Under the pieces are notes generated by a model. It was given only the letters and a program-made list of their open reading frames with translations, was not told the origin of the DNA and did not search any database. From the NCBI RefSeq assembly GCF_009827515.1, contig NZ_WTYO01000006.1, forward strand, positions 86,616-150,615: 64,000 nucleotides of DNA. The letters run 5' to 3'. Both the position numbers and the translations under genes were made by a program. Within the stretch, counting starts at the first letter, position 1. Each line of letters starts with the position of its first letter. The stretch is from Pelagerythrobacter marinus (GTDB lineage Bacteria > Pseudomonadota > Alphaproteobacteria > Sphingomonadales > Sphingomonadaceae). Of this stretch, positions 44,159 through 51,912 are shown piece by piece.

Positions 44159-44183
44159 GGAAATCGCGGCGGGTTCGCTCGTT
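44159..44183 (+). promoter_or_regulatory. Candidate EcfG promoter for the HPF-like gene
   Basis: GGAAA (44159-44163), 16 bases, CGTT (44180-44183): one mismatch to GGAAC-N16-CGTT. The gene start is 38 bases further on. Hibernation factors are often stress-induced. Confidence 0.35.
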
Positions 44184-44220
44184 GTTGTCGCACGGTCAAT
44201 CAAACGAGAGGGCAAATTCC

Positions 44221-44565
44221 ATGCAGGTCCAGTTCAATTCCGATTCCTCGGTCATGGGCACGGAAAACGTCGCCGAGCGGATCGAGGCAAGCGTGCGCGA
44301 GAAGCTGGCGCGGTTCGAAGAGCGGCTCACCCGGGTCGAGATCCACGTCCGCGACGAGAACGCGCGCAAGGGCGGGGCGGACGACAAGGCCTGCACGATC
44401 GAGGCGCGCCCGCGCGGCGGCCGCGCGATCGGGGTGACCGAGCGCGCCGACAAGGTCGACGATGCCGCGCGCCGCGCCGCGAGCACGCTGGCCCAGCGGC
44501 TGGAGCGGCATTTCGGGAAGGAATCGCGCCACGGCCACGATCCGCGGCCCGAAAAGGTGCTGTGA
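44221..44565 (+). CDS. Ribosome hibernation factor-like protein (HPF/RaiA family)
   Basis: 114 residues from the ATG at 44221 (GAGAGGG ribosome site); the frame extends upstream without homology. The fold pattern fits short HPF: MQVQFNSDSSVMGTENVAER, a REKLARFEERLTRVEIHVRD helix/strand pair and the basic TIEARPRGGRAIGVTE segment, ending with an HxH tail. Expected to bind 70S ribosomes in stationary phase. It lacks the long C-terminal dimerisation domain. Confidence 0.8.
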   Translation: MQVQFNSDSSVMGTENVAERIEASVREKLARFEERLTRVEIHVRDENARKGGADDKACTIEARPRGGRAIGVTERADKVDDAARRAASTLAQRLERHFGKESRHGHDPRPEKVL

Positions 44566-44581
44566 GCCGCGGCGCCGCTGC

Positions 44582-45037
44582 TCAGTCGAAGCTGAAGCCG
44601 GCGGCCCTGGCCTCCGCGATCACTTCGGCGCCGGTCTTCTTCGGGGTGTCCGCCGCCAGCGCGTTGTGCGGCGGCATCTCGTCGATGAAGATCTGCTCGT
44701 CCAGCGGCCAGCTTGCCGGCAGGTCGAACAGGCCGGCCATGAACGAGAACGTGCCGGCCGGCTGGAAACTGTACCACAGCGCGCTGCCGCACCGCGCGCA
44801 GCTCGCCCGTTCGGCCCAGTCGGACGAGGCATAGCGGTTCACCGCGTCCTCGCCCGAAAGGGTGAAGGCGTCGGGCGCGACGCCGTGGAGCGAGAAGAAC
44901 GTGCCCCCGGTCCACCGGCGGCACATGTCGCAGTGGCAGGCCTCGATCCCGGGCTTCGCCTCGCGCAGGCTGACGGTGACCGCGCCGCACAGGCAGCGCC
45001 CCTCGAGCGGCGGGTCGAGCGGGACGGGGTCGGCCAT
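44582..45037 (-). CDS. GFA-family (CENP-V/GFA) zinc protein
   Basis: 151 residues from the ATG at 45037. Zinc-binding cysteines: GRCLCGAV near the N terminus, CHCDMCRRWTGG and the later SCARCGS. The family includes a reported glutathione-dependent formaldehyde-activating enzyme, though that activity is disputed, and most members have no known substrate. Convergent with the HPF-like gene. Confidence 0.9.
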   Translation of the reverse strand: MADPVPLDPPLEGRCLCGAVTVSLREAKPGIEACHCDMCRRWTGGTFFSLHGVAPDAFTLSGEDAVNRYASSDWAERASCARCGSALWYSFQPAGTFSFMAGLFDLPASWPLDEQIFIDEMPPHNALAADTPKKTGAEVIAEARAAGFSFD

Positions 45038-45123
45038 GGCAGGCTCCTCGGCTGGAGGGGGAATCGGATGGCCGCGCAGGATAGCGCCGCGCGTGCCCGG
45101 CCCAAAGCGCTTTCCCCGCCGGC

Positions 45124-45148
45124 GGAACGGCGGCGCGCGGCGCGGGTT
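45124..45148 (+). promoter_or_regulatory. Candidate EcfG promoter for the monooxygenase-like gene
   Basis: GGAAC (45124-45128), 17 bases, GTT (45146-45148), matching the GGAAC-N17-GTT form. The ATG at 45175 follows with an AGAGGAGGA ribosome site. Confidence 0.45.
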
Positions 45149-45174
45149 GGTGGGGGAAAGAGGAGGACTGGCCG

Positions 45175-45510
45175 ATGTTCGTCGCCGCCTACTGGTGGAA
45201 AGTGCACCCGGGCAAGGAAGAGCAGTTCCGTGCCGCCTGGCGGCGCGGGACCGAGTTGATCGCGCGCAAGTACGGCTCGCTCGGCTCCCGCCTGCACTGG
45301 GACGATGACAACGCGCGTTTCGTCGGCGTGGCCGAATGGCCCGACCGCGACACCTGGCAGGCGGCCTACGACGCGAAGATGGCATACGACGAGCCGGAAA
45401 CCCGGCGCGCCTTCACCGACGCGATCGCCGACACGGCCGACGATCCCCTGCTGTTGATGGAGGTGACCGACGATCTCCTGGCAAGGCCGGCGGCGAGCGG
45501 CGCCGTCTGA
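45175..45510 (+). CDS. Antibiotic biosynthesis monooxygenase-like (ABM) domain protein
   Basis: 111 residues, single ferredoxin-like ABM domain: MFVAAYWWKVHPGKEEQFRA, EWPDRDTWQAAYDAKM. Such small dimeric proteins are often heme- or quinone-related, but here no substrate is evident. Strong ribosome site and an EcfG-like promoter. A 14-bp direct repeat covers its stop codon. Confidence 0.8.
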   Translation: MFVAAYWWKVHPGKEEQFRAAWRRGTELIARKYGSLGSRLHWDDDNARFVGVAEWPDRDTWQAAYDAKMAYDEPETRRAFTDAIADTADDPLLLMEVTDDLLARPAASGAV

Positions 45511-45543
45511 CAAGGGCCTTCGAAAAAGGGCCGTCTGACAAGG
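45502..45543. repeat. Direct repeat of 14 bp, 28-bp spacing
   Basis: GCCGTCTGACAAGG occurs at 45502-45515 and again at 45530-45543. The first copy includes the stop of the ABM gene; the second lies just before the next gene's ribosome site. Confidence 0.85.
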
Positions 45544-45565
45544 AAAGAGCGAACGGAGGTTTCGA

Positions 45566-46000
45566 ATGACCGGTTCCCACAACCCCATCCCCGCCGCGCT
45601 GGGCGCCTTCGGCCTCGCGCTGATCGCGGGGTGCACCCCGCCGGCCGATGGCCCGGGCGGGGCCGAGAGCGCGTCCGCCGCCGGGCGCGAGTGCTTCAGC
45701 GCGCGCTCCGTCACCGGCTATCGCTCCGCGCCGCGCGATCCGGGCGCGGGGGAAAGGATCTACGTCGATGTCGGCGCGCGCGACACTTACCTGTTCGAGA
45801 CGTTCGGCGCCTGTCCGGAACTCGATTTCTCGTGGCGCATCGGGCTGCGCGACCGGGGGATCGGGCGGATCTGCCGCGGGGCCGACGTGGACCTGGTCGT
45901 GCCCCACCCTGCCTTCGGCACGCAGGTCTGCCCGGTGCGGATGATCCGCAAGCTCGGCCCCGGGGAAGAGGGCGCGCGGCGCAGTCGCAGCGAGGATTAG
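45566..46000 (+). CDS. DUF6491-like lipoprotein
   Basis: 144 residues with a lipobox LIAGC (Cys23). Mature part resembles DUF6491: CFSARSVTGYRSAPRD, IYVDVGARDTYLFETFGACP, FSWRIGLRDRG and the cysteine-paired end CPVRMIRKLGPGEE. Four cysteines could form two disulfides. Ribosome site ACGGAGG. Function unknown; probably periplasmic face of a membrane. Confidence 0.8.
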   Translation: MTGSHNPIPAALGAFGLALIAGCTPPADGPGGAESASAAGRECFSARSVTGYRSAPRDPGAGERIYVDVGARDTYLFETFGACPELDFSWRIGLRDRGIGRICRGADVDLVVPHPAFGTQVCPVRMIRKLGPGEEGARRSRSED

Positions 46001-46200
46001 GTGAATCGGCGCAGGCGTGCTACATGGCCTGCGCTGACGTCGAAAATTGCGACGGACTTCGGCTTTTGACGACCGCCTCGCCGCCTCCGCGCGGCGCCGG
46101 CGCAACCCAGACGGCGACTTCCTTTCATTTGACGACCCGACGCACGACCGGCGGGCAATTCCGTCCGCGGGCAATATCGTTTCTTGAAAGGAAACACCGC

Positions 46201-46413
46201 ATGGCCAAGACTGGCACCGTGAAATTCTTCAACGCCGACAAGGGCTACGGCTTCATCCAGCCCGACGACGGTTCGTCCGACAGCTTCGTCCACATCACCG
46301 CCGTCCAGGCGGCCGGGATGCAGTCGCTGGACAAGGACCAGCGCCTCAACTTCGAAGTGGAGCGCGGGCGCAACGGCAAGGAAAGCGCCGTCAACCTGTC
46401 GGCTGCCGACTGA
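46201..46413 (+). CDS. Cold-shock protein, CspA family
   Basis: 70 residues, single OB-fold. RNA-binding motifs RNP1 KGYGFIQ and RNP2 FVHITAV are present after GTVKFFNADKG. It starts with a GAAAGGAAA ribosome site after a 200-base gene-free leader (46001-46200), which fits the long structured 5' regions of csp genes, though no specific fold can be assigned. Confidence 0.95.
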   Translation: MAKTGTVKFFNADKGYGFIQPDDGSSDSFVHITAVQAAGMQSLDKDQRLNFEVERGRNGKESAVNLSAAD

Positions 46414-46495
46414 TCCGGCCGGCCGGGCGCTGCCCCCGCGGTGGCGCCCGGCCCGTCACCCGCCCTGTCATCCGCCTCGCTGCAAGGAACGATCC

Positions 46496-46720
46496 ATGAG
46501 CCAGGGTTTCGAATTCTATCAGGCACGGGCCGAGGAATCCGCCGCAGAGGCGCGCGCCGCCGTGCTCGACAACGTGCGCGACCGGGCGCTGCGCTCCGAG
46601 GCGACCTGGCGGGCCCTGGCCGACCAGGCGCGCGCGGTCGCGAAGGAACGCCTGCGGGTCGAGAACGAGAAGGCCGTCCGCCGCGCGGAAGAGGCCGCCG
46701 AAGCCGCCGCGCTTCAATAG
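46496..46720 (+). CDS. Small hypothetical coiled-coil protein, 74 residues
   Basis: No family name recognised. Very Ala/Glu/Arg-rich, predicted as one long amphipathic helix: FYQARAEESAAEARAAVLDN and RVENEKAVRRAEEAAEAA. Good AAGGAACGATCC ribosome region. It lies 82 bases after the cold-shock gene and may share its transcript. Its stop overlaps the convergent gene by seven bases. Confidence 0.7.
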   Translation: MSQGFEFYQARAEESAAEARAAVLDNVRDRALRSEATWRALADQARAVAKERLRVENEKAVRRAEEAAEAAALQ

Positions 46721-47094
46721 GGCCAGCGCGCCGCTGTCAGGCGAAACCGCTCGTCCTCCCGCTCCAGCGGCTGCCAGCCGCGGGCGGCAATCACCTCGTT
46801 GCTTTCGCGCGCTTCGCGCCCGGGGGCCAGCGACCAGGTGACGTGGTACGTCCCGCCGGTCGGCCTGTCGGTTGATCCGTCGATCGCGACGACCATCGCC
46901 TCCACCCCTTCGCCGTCATCCGCGCGGCCGACGATCCGGGCCGACGACGCCCGGGGCATGTCTTCGCTCTCCCCGGCCGGGCCGAAGGTCACGTGATCGG
47001 CCACCGCGCGGGCATAGCGCGGCGGATGGCGCGCCAGCAGCGCCTCGCGCTCGTCGCGGTCGAGCTTCCACCCGCACCAGAGCTGCCGCGTCAT
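46714..47094 (-). CDS. Hypothetical protein with two H-x-T motifs (2H phosphoesterase-like)
   Basis: 126 residues, start ATG 47094. Two histidine motifs, DHVTFGP (His34/Thr36) and YHVTWSL (His84/Thr86), are 50 residues apart, each on a predicted strand, which is the mark of the 2H phosphoesterase superfamily (cyclic phosphate and RNA-end processing). Also WCGWKLDRDEREALLARHPP at the start. The fold assignment is inference from the motifs. Substrate unknown. Ends against the convergent 74-residue gene. Confidence 0.7.
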   Translation of the reverse strand: MTRQLWCGWKLDRDEREALLARHPPRYARAVADHVTFGPAGESEDMPRASSARIVGRADDGEGVEAMVVAIDGSTDRPTGGTYHVTWSLAPGREARESNEVIAARGWQPLEREDERFRLTAARWPY

Positions 47095-47104
47095 GCCGGT
47101 GCCC

Positions 47105-47389
47105 TCAGTCGTCCTGCGGTTCGCGGTCGTAGAGCTTGCGCAACTCGTCCTTCGCGTCTTCGAGCACCTGTTTCTGATCGGAATCGAGATCCTTGCCCGC
47201 GCGGTTGATGTAGAATGTCAGCATCGACATCGCGGAGCGGTAGGGATCGGTCTTGCGCCGGTCGCTCGCCTCTGCGGACCGCTTGAGGGACTTGGCGACC
47301 TCGCGCGGGTCGTCCTTGGTGAAGACGCCGTCCTCCAGGTCGAGCGCATCGGAATTGTCGGTAACGTCCTGCGACCATTTCTCGCTCAT
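47105..47389 (-). CDS. DUF3175 family protein
   Basis: 94 residues. Matches DUF3175: WSQDVTDNSDALDLEDGVF, ASRRKT-like EASDRRKTDPYRSAMSML and TFYINRAGKDL. Acidic, soluble, helical. Function unknown; frequent near stress genes in this group. Ten bases separate it from the 2H-like gene downstream, so the two may be cotranscribed. A weak EcfG-type site (GGAAC at 47436-47432 on minus, then GATT after 16 bases) precedes it. Confidence 0.85.
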   Translation of the reverse strand: MSEKWSQDVTDNSDALDLEDGVFTKDDPREVAKSLKRSAEASDRRKTDPYRSAMSMLTFYINRAGKDLDSDQKQVLEDAKDELRKLYDREPQDD

Positions 47390-47520
47390 GCCAGGCTCCT
47401 TTCATCCGACCAATCGCGAGCGGGGGCACCCGTTCCCGCTGCCCGCGCAGCCGGTTCGGCCGTGGCCACCGTCCCCGTACCCACTGGCAATCGGGCGGCC
47501 GATGGCATAGAATGCCCGCC

Positions 47521-47961
47521 ATGACGCGCACGTCGATCGCCGCTGCCGCCCTGCTTTCCCTCGCCGCCTGCCAGTCCGGCCCCGAGGGGCCCGGCGGCAC
47601 GTCGAGCGAGGCGCCGGGGACGGCCTTTTCCGCCATCGCGATGGACGAGACGGTGAACTTCACCGGTACCGAGCCGTTCTGGGGCGGCGAAGTGACCGGC
47701 GAGACGCTGACTTATTCGACGCCCGAGAATATCGAAGGCACGACGATCCGGGTGGAACGTTTCGCCGGCAACAACGGTCTCGGCTATTCCGGCACGCTCG
47801 ACGGGGAGTCGTTCGACATGACCGTCACGCCCGGCGAATGCTCCGACGGGATGAGCGACCGCACCTATCCGTTCACCGTCACGCTGCAGATCGGGGCGGA
47901 GCAGCGCAACGGCTGCGCCTGGAGCGAACGAACCCCGTTCAGCGGTCCGGAGAGCCCCTGA
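47521..47961 (+). CDS. COG3650-like lipoprotein
   Basis: 146 residues from ATG 47521. Signal peptide with lipobox SLAAC (Cys17). The mature part has the family mark [20 protein letters not shown], and [16 protein letters not shown] with a second cysteine in GCAW. Predicted small beta-rich envelope protein. Overlaps the convergent DUF962 gene by 23 bases. Confidence 0.8.
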   Translation: MTRTSIAAAALLSLAACQSGPEGPGGTSSEAPGTAFSAIAMDETVNFTGTEPFWGGEVTGETLTYSTPENIEGTTIRVERFAGNNGLGYSGTLDGESFDMTVTPGECSDGMSDRTYPFTVTLQIGAEQRNGCAWSERTPFSGPESP

Positions 47962-48283
47962 CCCCCGCCCGCTCCAGCTCGGGCGCGAGCCGCCCGGTCA
48001 GCCACAGCCACCACATCCGGAAGTCCGCGGCGAGGCTCCAGAGCGGATAAGTGAACGTCGCCGGGCGGTTCTTCTCGACCCCGAAATGGGCGATCCAGGC
48101 GAAGAAATATCCCGCCAGCGGCAGCGCCAGCAGCCACCACCAGCGCCCCGTCGCGAGCGCGAAGGCGGCGATCAGGACGACGAGCGTGGTGCCGACGTAA
48201 TGCAGGGCGCGCGTGCGCGGTTTCGAATGTTCGCGCAGGTAGAACGGCCAGAACTCGGCAAAAGTCGAATAGGCGCGGGTCAT
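47939..48283 (-). CDS. DUF962/Mpo1-like membrane protein
   Basis: 114 residues from the ATG at 48283. Family features: [20 protein letters not shown] with conserved His, two hydrophobic helices, and [20 protein letters not shown]. Yeast Mpo1 is an Fe(II) dioxygenase of 2-hydroxy fatty acids; the His residues needed are present here ([19 protein letters not shown]). Activity in bacteria is not established. Confidence 0.88.
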   Translation of the reverse strand: MTRAYSTFAEFWPFYLREHSKPRTRALHYVGTTLVVLIAAFALATGRWWWLLALPLAGYFFAWIAHFGVEKNRPATFTYPLWSLAADFRMWWLWLTGRLAPELERAGVRGSPDR

Positions 48284-48341
48284 GGCGGCGAATATGCCAT
48301 GCGCGGCAGGTGCAGGCAATTCGCCGCCGTTCGCCGGCCGG

Positions 48342-49820
48342 TCAGAACAGGCCGGGCGTTTCGCGCTGAGCAGGGGTCGGCCGTGCGGGCTGCAACACCT
48401 CGCGCCGGGCAGTGATCGCGCGGCTGGTCGGGTCGCGCCGCATGGCGGTGGCGTCCCGGCCGCTGATCGGGCTGCACACGCCCGCCCCGCCGCGCAGGAA
48501 GGCCAGCGCCTGGGCGATCGACGATTCGGCCGGATCGCCAAGTTGGGTGCTGATGTCGTCGGAGGCGCGGCAGGTGACCGGCACCACGCTGGCGAGGCCA
48601 GTGTAGTACTCGCCCTGGCGATCGGCGTTTTCGGTCTTGAAGGTTACCGCACGCAGCCGCAGGTCGCATTCTTCCTCGGGATGATCGAACCCGTACTGAC
48701 CCACCGGCTTGCCGTATGTGTTGGTCCCGACCAGAGCCATGTTCGTGTCGAGGTAGGGAATAAAAGCATTGGTGACCAACTCGCTAGCGGAAGCCGTGCC
48801 GCCCGTGCCGATGAAGGCGATCTTGGTCGGGGCGATGGCCTGGGATTGGCTGCCGAACAGGTCGGTCTCGTTCCTGTCCGACTTGGACGGGCGCAGGGTC
48901 GTGTGGCTGAAGACCTGCCCGACATAGGCCCGTCCCATCAGGTCGCCCATCAGTTCCGCGATGCGGACCAGCCCGCCGCCGTTGTAGCGGAAATCGACGA
49001 TCACCTCGTTCACGCCCTGCGCGCGGAAATCGTCGAAGGCTTCGCGCAAGTCGGTCTCGGCCGGGCCGATGAAGGTCCGCAAGTTGACGTAGCCGACCTT
49101 CTTGCCGCCGTCGTCGATGATCTTCGCGCCGTAGCGGTCGGAAACCGGGTCGAGCGGATACTCGGCCTTGGTCACCGTGACCTGGCGCTCCGTCCCGCCG
49201 AGTTCGCGAATGCGGAAGACCCGCTGCACGCCCGGGTCCGAGGGGCCGAGCGCCTCGATCACCGCCTGCGGCCCGCCGGTGGCCATCAGGGTGGCGATGT
49301 CCTGCATCGAGGACGCGGTCGGCCCGACGGCCAGCAGTTCGACCCCGCGATCGAGCCCTTGCGGCAGGCCGGGGCCATCCTCGAACCCCTCGATCACGAA
49401 GACGCGGTTGCTGCCGGTGTCGTAGCCGAGCCGAATGCCGAAGCCGGCGTTGGAGCCGGAGTTGTAGTAGGCTTCTTCCTCCGCGATCGAGGTGATGTAA
49501 GTGAAGAAGCGATCCTTCGACTGCGCGCGCGCCGGCGCGACCAGCGCGTCGATATAGGATTGCAGGTCGTTGTAATTGCCCTGGTTGACCGAAGTGTCCA
49601 GCAGGTCGGGGAACAGGTACCATTCGTCCAGCACGGCGCGGACGAAATCCTGCCGCGCCGGGAGCGAGCATTCCGACGAGCTCGGCGGCGGCGTGGGGGT
49701 CGGCGTCGGCGTCGGGTTGCCTCCGATCGGCCCCCCGCCGCCCGAATTGCTCCCCCCGCCGCCGCAGGCGACGAGCGATCCCGCCAATACGATGCTGAGT
49801 GCGGTGCGACCTCGACCCAT
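48342..49820 (-). CDS. S41 family (C-terminal processing-like) peptidase lipoprotein
   Basis: 492 residues from ATG 49820. Lipobox LVACG (Cys19), then a Gly/Ser/Asn stretch and a PT repeat linker ([11 protein letters not shown]). A PDZ-like region ([17 protein letters not shown]) precedes the tail-specific protease domain: [11 protein letters not shown], the nucleophile in [12 protein letters not shown] and the general base lysine in [11 protein letters not shown]. Periplasmic or outer-membrane anchored. Substrates unknown. Confidence 0.92.
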   Translation of the reverse strand: MGRGRTALSIVLAGSLVACGGGGSNSGGGGPIGGNPTPTPTPTPPPSSSECSLPARQDFVRAVLDEWYLFPDLLDTSVNQGNYNDLQSYIDALVAPARAQSKDRFFTYITSIAEEEAYYNSGSNAGFGIRLGYDTGSNRVFVIEGFEDGPGLPQGLDRGVELLAVGPTASSMQDIATLMATGGPQAVIEALGPSDPGVQRVFRIRELGGTERQVTVTKAEYPLDPVSDRYGAKIIDDGGKKVGYVNLRTFIGPAETDLREAFDDFRAQGVNEVIVDFRYNGGGLVRIAELMGDLMGRAYVGQVFSHTTLRPSKSDRNETDLFGSQSQAIAPTKIAFIGTGGTASASELVTNAFIPYLDTNMALVGTNTYGKPVGQYGFDHPEEECDLRLRAVTFKTENADRQGEYYTGLASVVPVTCRASDDISTQLGDPAESSIAQALAFLRGGAGVCSPISGRDATAMRRDPTSRAITARREVLQPARPTPAQRETPGLF

Positions 49821-50068
49821 TTTCCTGTCCCCCCGTGGCCCCGGCGCGGCGCCAGGGCGATGCCGTGATGACGGCAAAATGCCGCGCCCCGGCAGGGCGC
49901 GCAAGCGCGATGGGACGGGCCGAGGGGGAAAATTGGCACGGTTTTCGGGGTGAATCGGCCCTGTCGGGCCGTCAGAGCGGTGGAAAACCCGGGATTTGCG
50001 CCCCCGCGCCCTCGCGGGCGCCTGCCGATCGCCCTAGATTGCCCGGCTCGAAACAACAGGAGTTCCAC

Positions 50069-50671
50069 GTGCCGAATACCGTACCGTCCTGGCTTTCCGG
50101 AGCGCTCAAGGGCACGGGTCCGGGCGACGGGCGGCTGACGGTGGCCCGCCTGGCCGACGAACGCACGCTGGGCCGGGGCGGCTTCGCGCTGACGAGCCCG
50201 GCCTTCGGCGACGGCGAGGCGCTGGACCCCTGCTTTACGGCCGATGAGGAAGACGCGGTCGCGCCGCCCCTCGAATGGTCCGCGCCCCCGCCCGGGACGC
50301 AGGAGCTGGCGCTGGTCGTCGAAGATGCGGATGCCGGCGAGGAGCCGGCCTGTCACTGGCTGGTGTGGGGGCTGGCCGGCCAGCGGGGGAAGCTGCTGGA
50401 AGGCGAGGTTCCGCCGCGGGTGGGGAAGAATGCCCACCGCAACTCCGAATGGCTCCTGCCGGAGCCTCCGCCCGAGGACGAGGCCCATAGATACGTGTTC
50501 CAGCTTTTCGCGCTGGACCTGCCGCTGACCCTGATGCCCGGCGCGAGCCGGGAAGACCTGGTGAAGACGATGGAAAACCACGTCGTCGCCGCGGCGGTCC
50601 TGACCGGGAAGTACAAGCGCCAGCCGGAGGATGCAGGGGAAGGGGCTTGGGACGAAGACGATTTCGTGTAA
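50069..50671 (+). CDS. YbhB/YbcL-like PEBP-family protein
   Basis: 200 residues from a GTG at 50069 with an ACAGGAG site. Phosphatidylethanolamine-binding fold: PPLEWSAPPPGTQELALVVED (the PPLxW block), HWLVWGL and HRYVFQLFALD. Cytoplasmic, no signal peptide. Bacterial PEBP proteins have no firm role. The SWIB gene follows after 33 bases. Confidence 0.88.
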   Translation: MPNTVPSWLSGALKGTGPGDGRLTVARLADERTLGRGGFALTSPAFGDGEALDPCFTADEEDAVAPPLEWSAPPPGTQELALVVEDADAGEEPACHWLVWGLAGQRGKLLEGEVPPRVGKNAHRNSEWLLPEPPPEDEAHRYVFQLFALDLPLTLMPGASREDLVKTMENHVVAAAVLTGKYKRQPEDAGEGAWDEDDFV

Positions 50672-50704
50672 CCAGCAACAAGCCAAGAAGGAAAGGACCT
50701 TAAA

Positions 50705-50956
50705 ATGGCTGGCAAGAACAATGCACTGCAGAAGCCGGTGAATCTCTCATCGGACCTTGAGAACGTGGTCGGCAAGGGGCCGATGACGCGCGCCCAGGTC
50801 ACCTCCAAGGTGTGGGACTACATCAAGGCCAACAACCTGCAGGATTCGCAGGACAAGCGGATGATCAATCCCGACGCCAAGCTGGGCGCGGTGATCGGCA
50901 ATTCGCAGATCTCCATGTTCAAGATGACGGCCGCGGTGTCGAAGCACCTCAGCTGA
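50705..50956 (+). CDS. SWIB/MDM2 domain protein
   Basis: 83 residues, essentially one SWIB domain: NLSSDLENVVGKGPMTRAQV, VWDYIKANNLQDSQDKRMIN and NSQISMFKMTAAVSKHL. In bacteria such proteins are stand-alone and often tied to DNA topology or chlamydial histones; no role known here. Ribosome site AGAAGGAAAGG. Confidence 0.92.
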   Translation: MAGKNNALQKPVNLSSDLENVVGKGPMTRAQVTSKVWDYIKANNLQDSQDKRMINPDAKLGAVIGNSQISMFKMTAAVSKHLS

Positions 50957-51108
50957 TCGCGTTTGCCGGCGGCGCGGCGCCTTCGTCGCGCGCGCCGCCG
51001 GATTGCCGCGCGGGGGCGCCCCCCGCGTGCGAGGGGCCGGGGCGATCGCGCCCGGCCGATCCCCGTCGCGGCATACGCGGCGCCCCGGCGTGAAGCGGGC
51101 GAGGGCCT

Positions 51109-51912
51109 ATGACGATCCGGACCGGCATCGGCGGCTGGACATATCCCGACTGGCGCAAGGGCGCCTTCTATCCCGACGGGCTGCGCCAGGCGGACGAGCT
51201 TTCCCATGCCGCGCGGCGGGTGGGCGCGATCGAGATCAACGGCACGTTCTACCGCCTGCAGAAGCCGGAAAGCTTCGCCCGCTGGCGCGAGGAGACCCCG
51301 CCCGGCTTCGTCTTCGCGATCAAGGGATCGCGCTACGTCACCAATCGCAAGGACTTGTCGCAGGCCGGGGAATCGGTCGACACGTTCGTCGCCCAGGGCA
51401 TCGCCGAACTGGGCGACCGCCTGGGCCCCGTGCTGTGGCAACTGGCGAAGACCAAGCGGTTCGACCGCGACGAGATCGCCGCCTTCCTGGCCCTCCTGCC
51501 CCGCGAGACCGGGGGGCTGCCGCTGCGCCACGCGATCGAGGCAGGGCACGAGAGCTTCGCGTGACCGGCCTTCGTCGATCTCGCGCGCGACGCCGGGGTC
51601 GCGATCGTCTGGTCGGAAGACGAGGGGCGGGCCCGGATCGCCGACCGCACGGCGGACTTCGCCTACCTGCGATGCCAGCAGATGCGGAGCGAGATCGCGA
51701 CCGGGTACGACGAGGCCGGGCTGGAACGGATCGCCGCGATGTGCCGCGCCTGGTCGGAAGGCGCGGCACCCGAGGGGTTGCCATATGCAGGCGATCCGGG
51801 CGACAGCGCCGGCGGTGGCGGGGATGTCTTCGCCTTCATGATCAACGGCGCGAAGGAACGCGCACCGGCGGCCGCCATGGCGCTCGCCGAAAGAGTGGAA
51901 GGATCGGAATGA
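51109..51912 (+). pseudogene. DUF72 family gene interrupted by one in-frame stop
   Basis: DUF72 (YecE-like TIM-barrel) reading frame of 268 codons. The first part (51109-51564, 151 residues) has the family start RTGIGGWTYPDWRKGAFYPD and ends HESFA then TGA at 51562-51564. The same frame continues without shift: PAFVDLARDAGVAIVWSED, YLRCQQMRSE, and FAFMINGAKERAPAAA, to a normal end. A typical gene would read through here, so this is a nonsense mutation or a sequencing error. The final stop overlaps the dipeptidase start (ATGA). Confidence 0.85.

Noticed and set aside
51562..51564. TGA in the DUF72 frame as selenocysteine
   Set aside because: No redox context, no selenocysteine insertion hairpin evident, and DUF72 proteins do not use selenocysteine as far as known.
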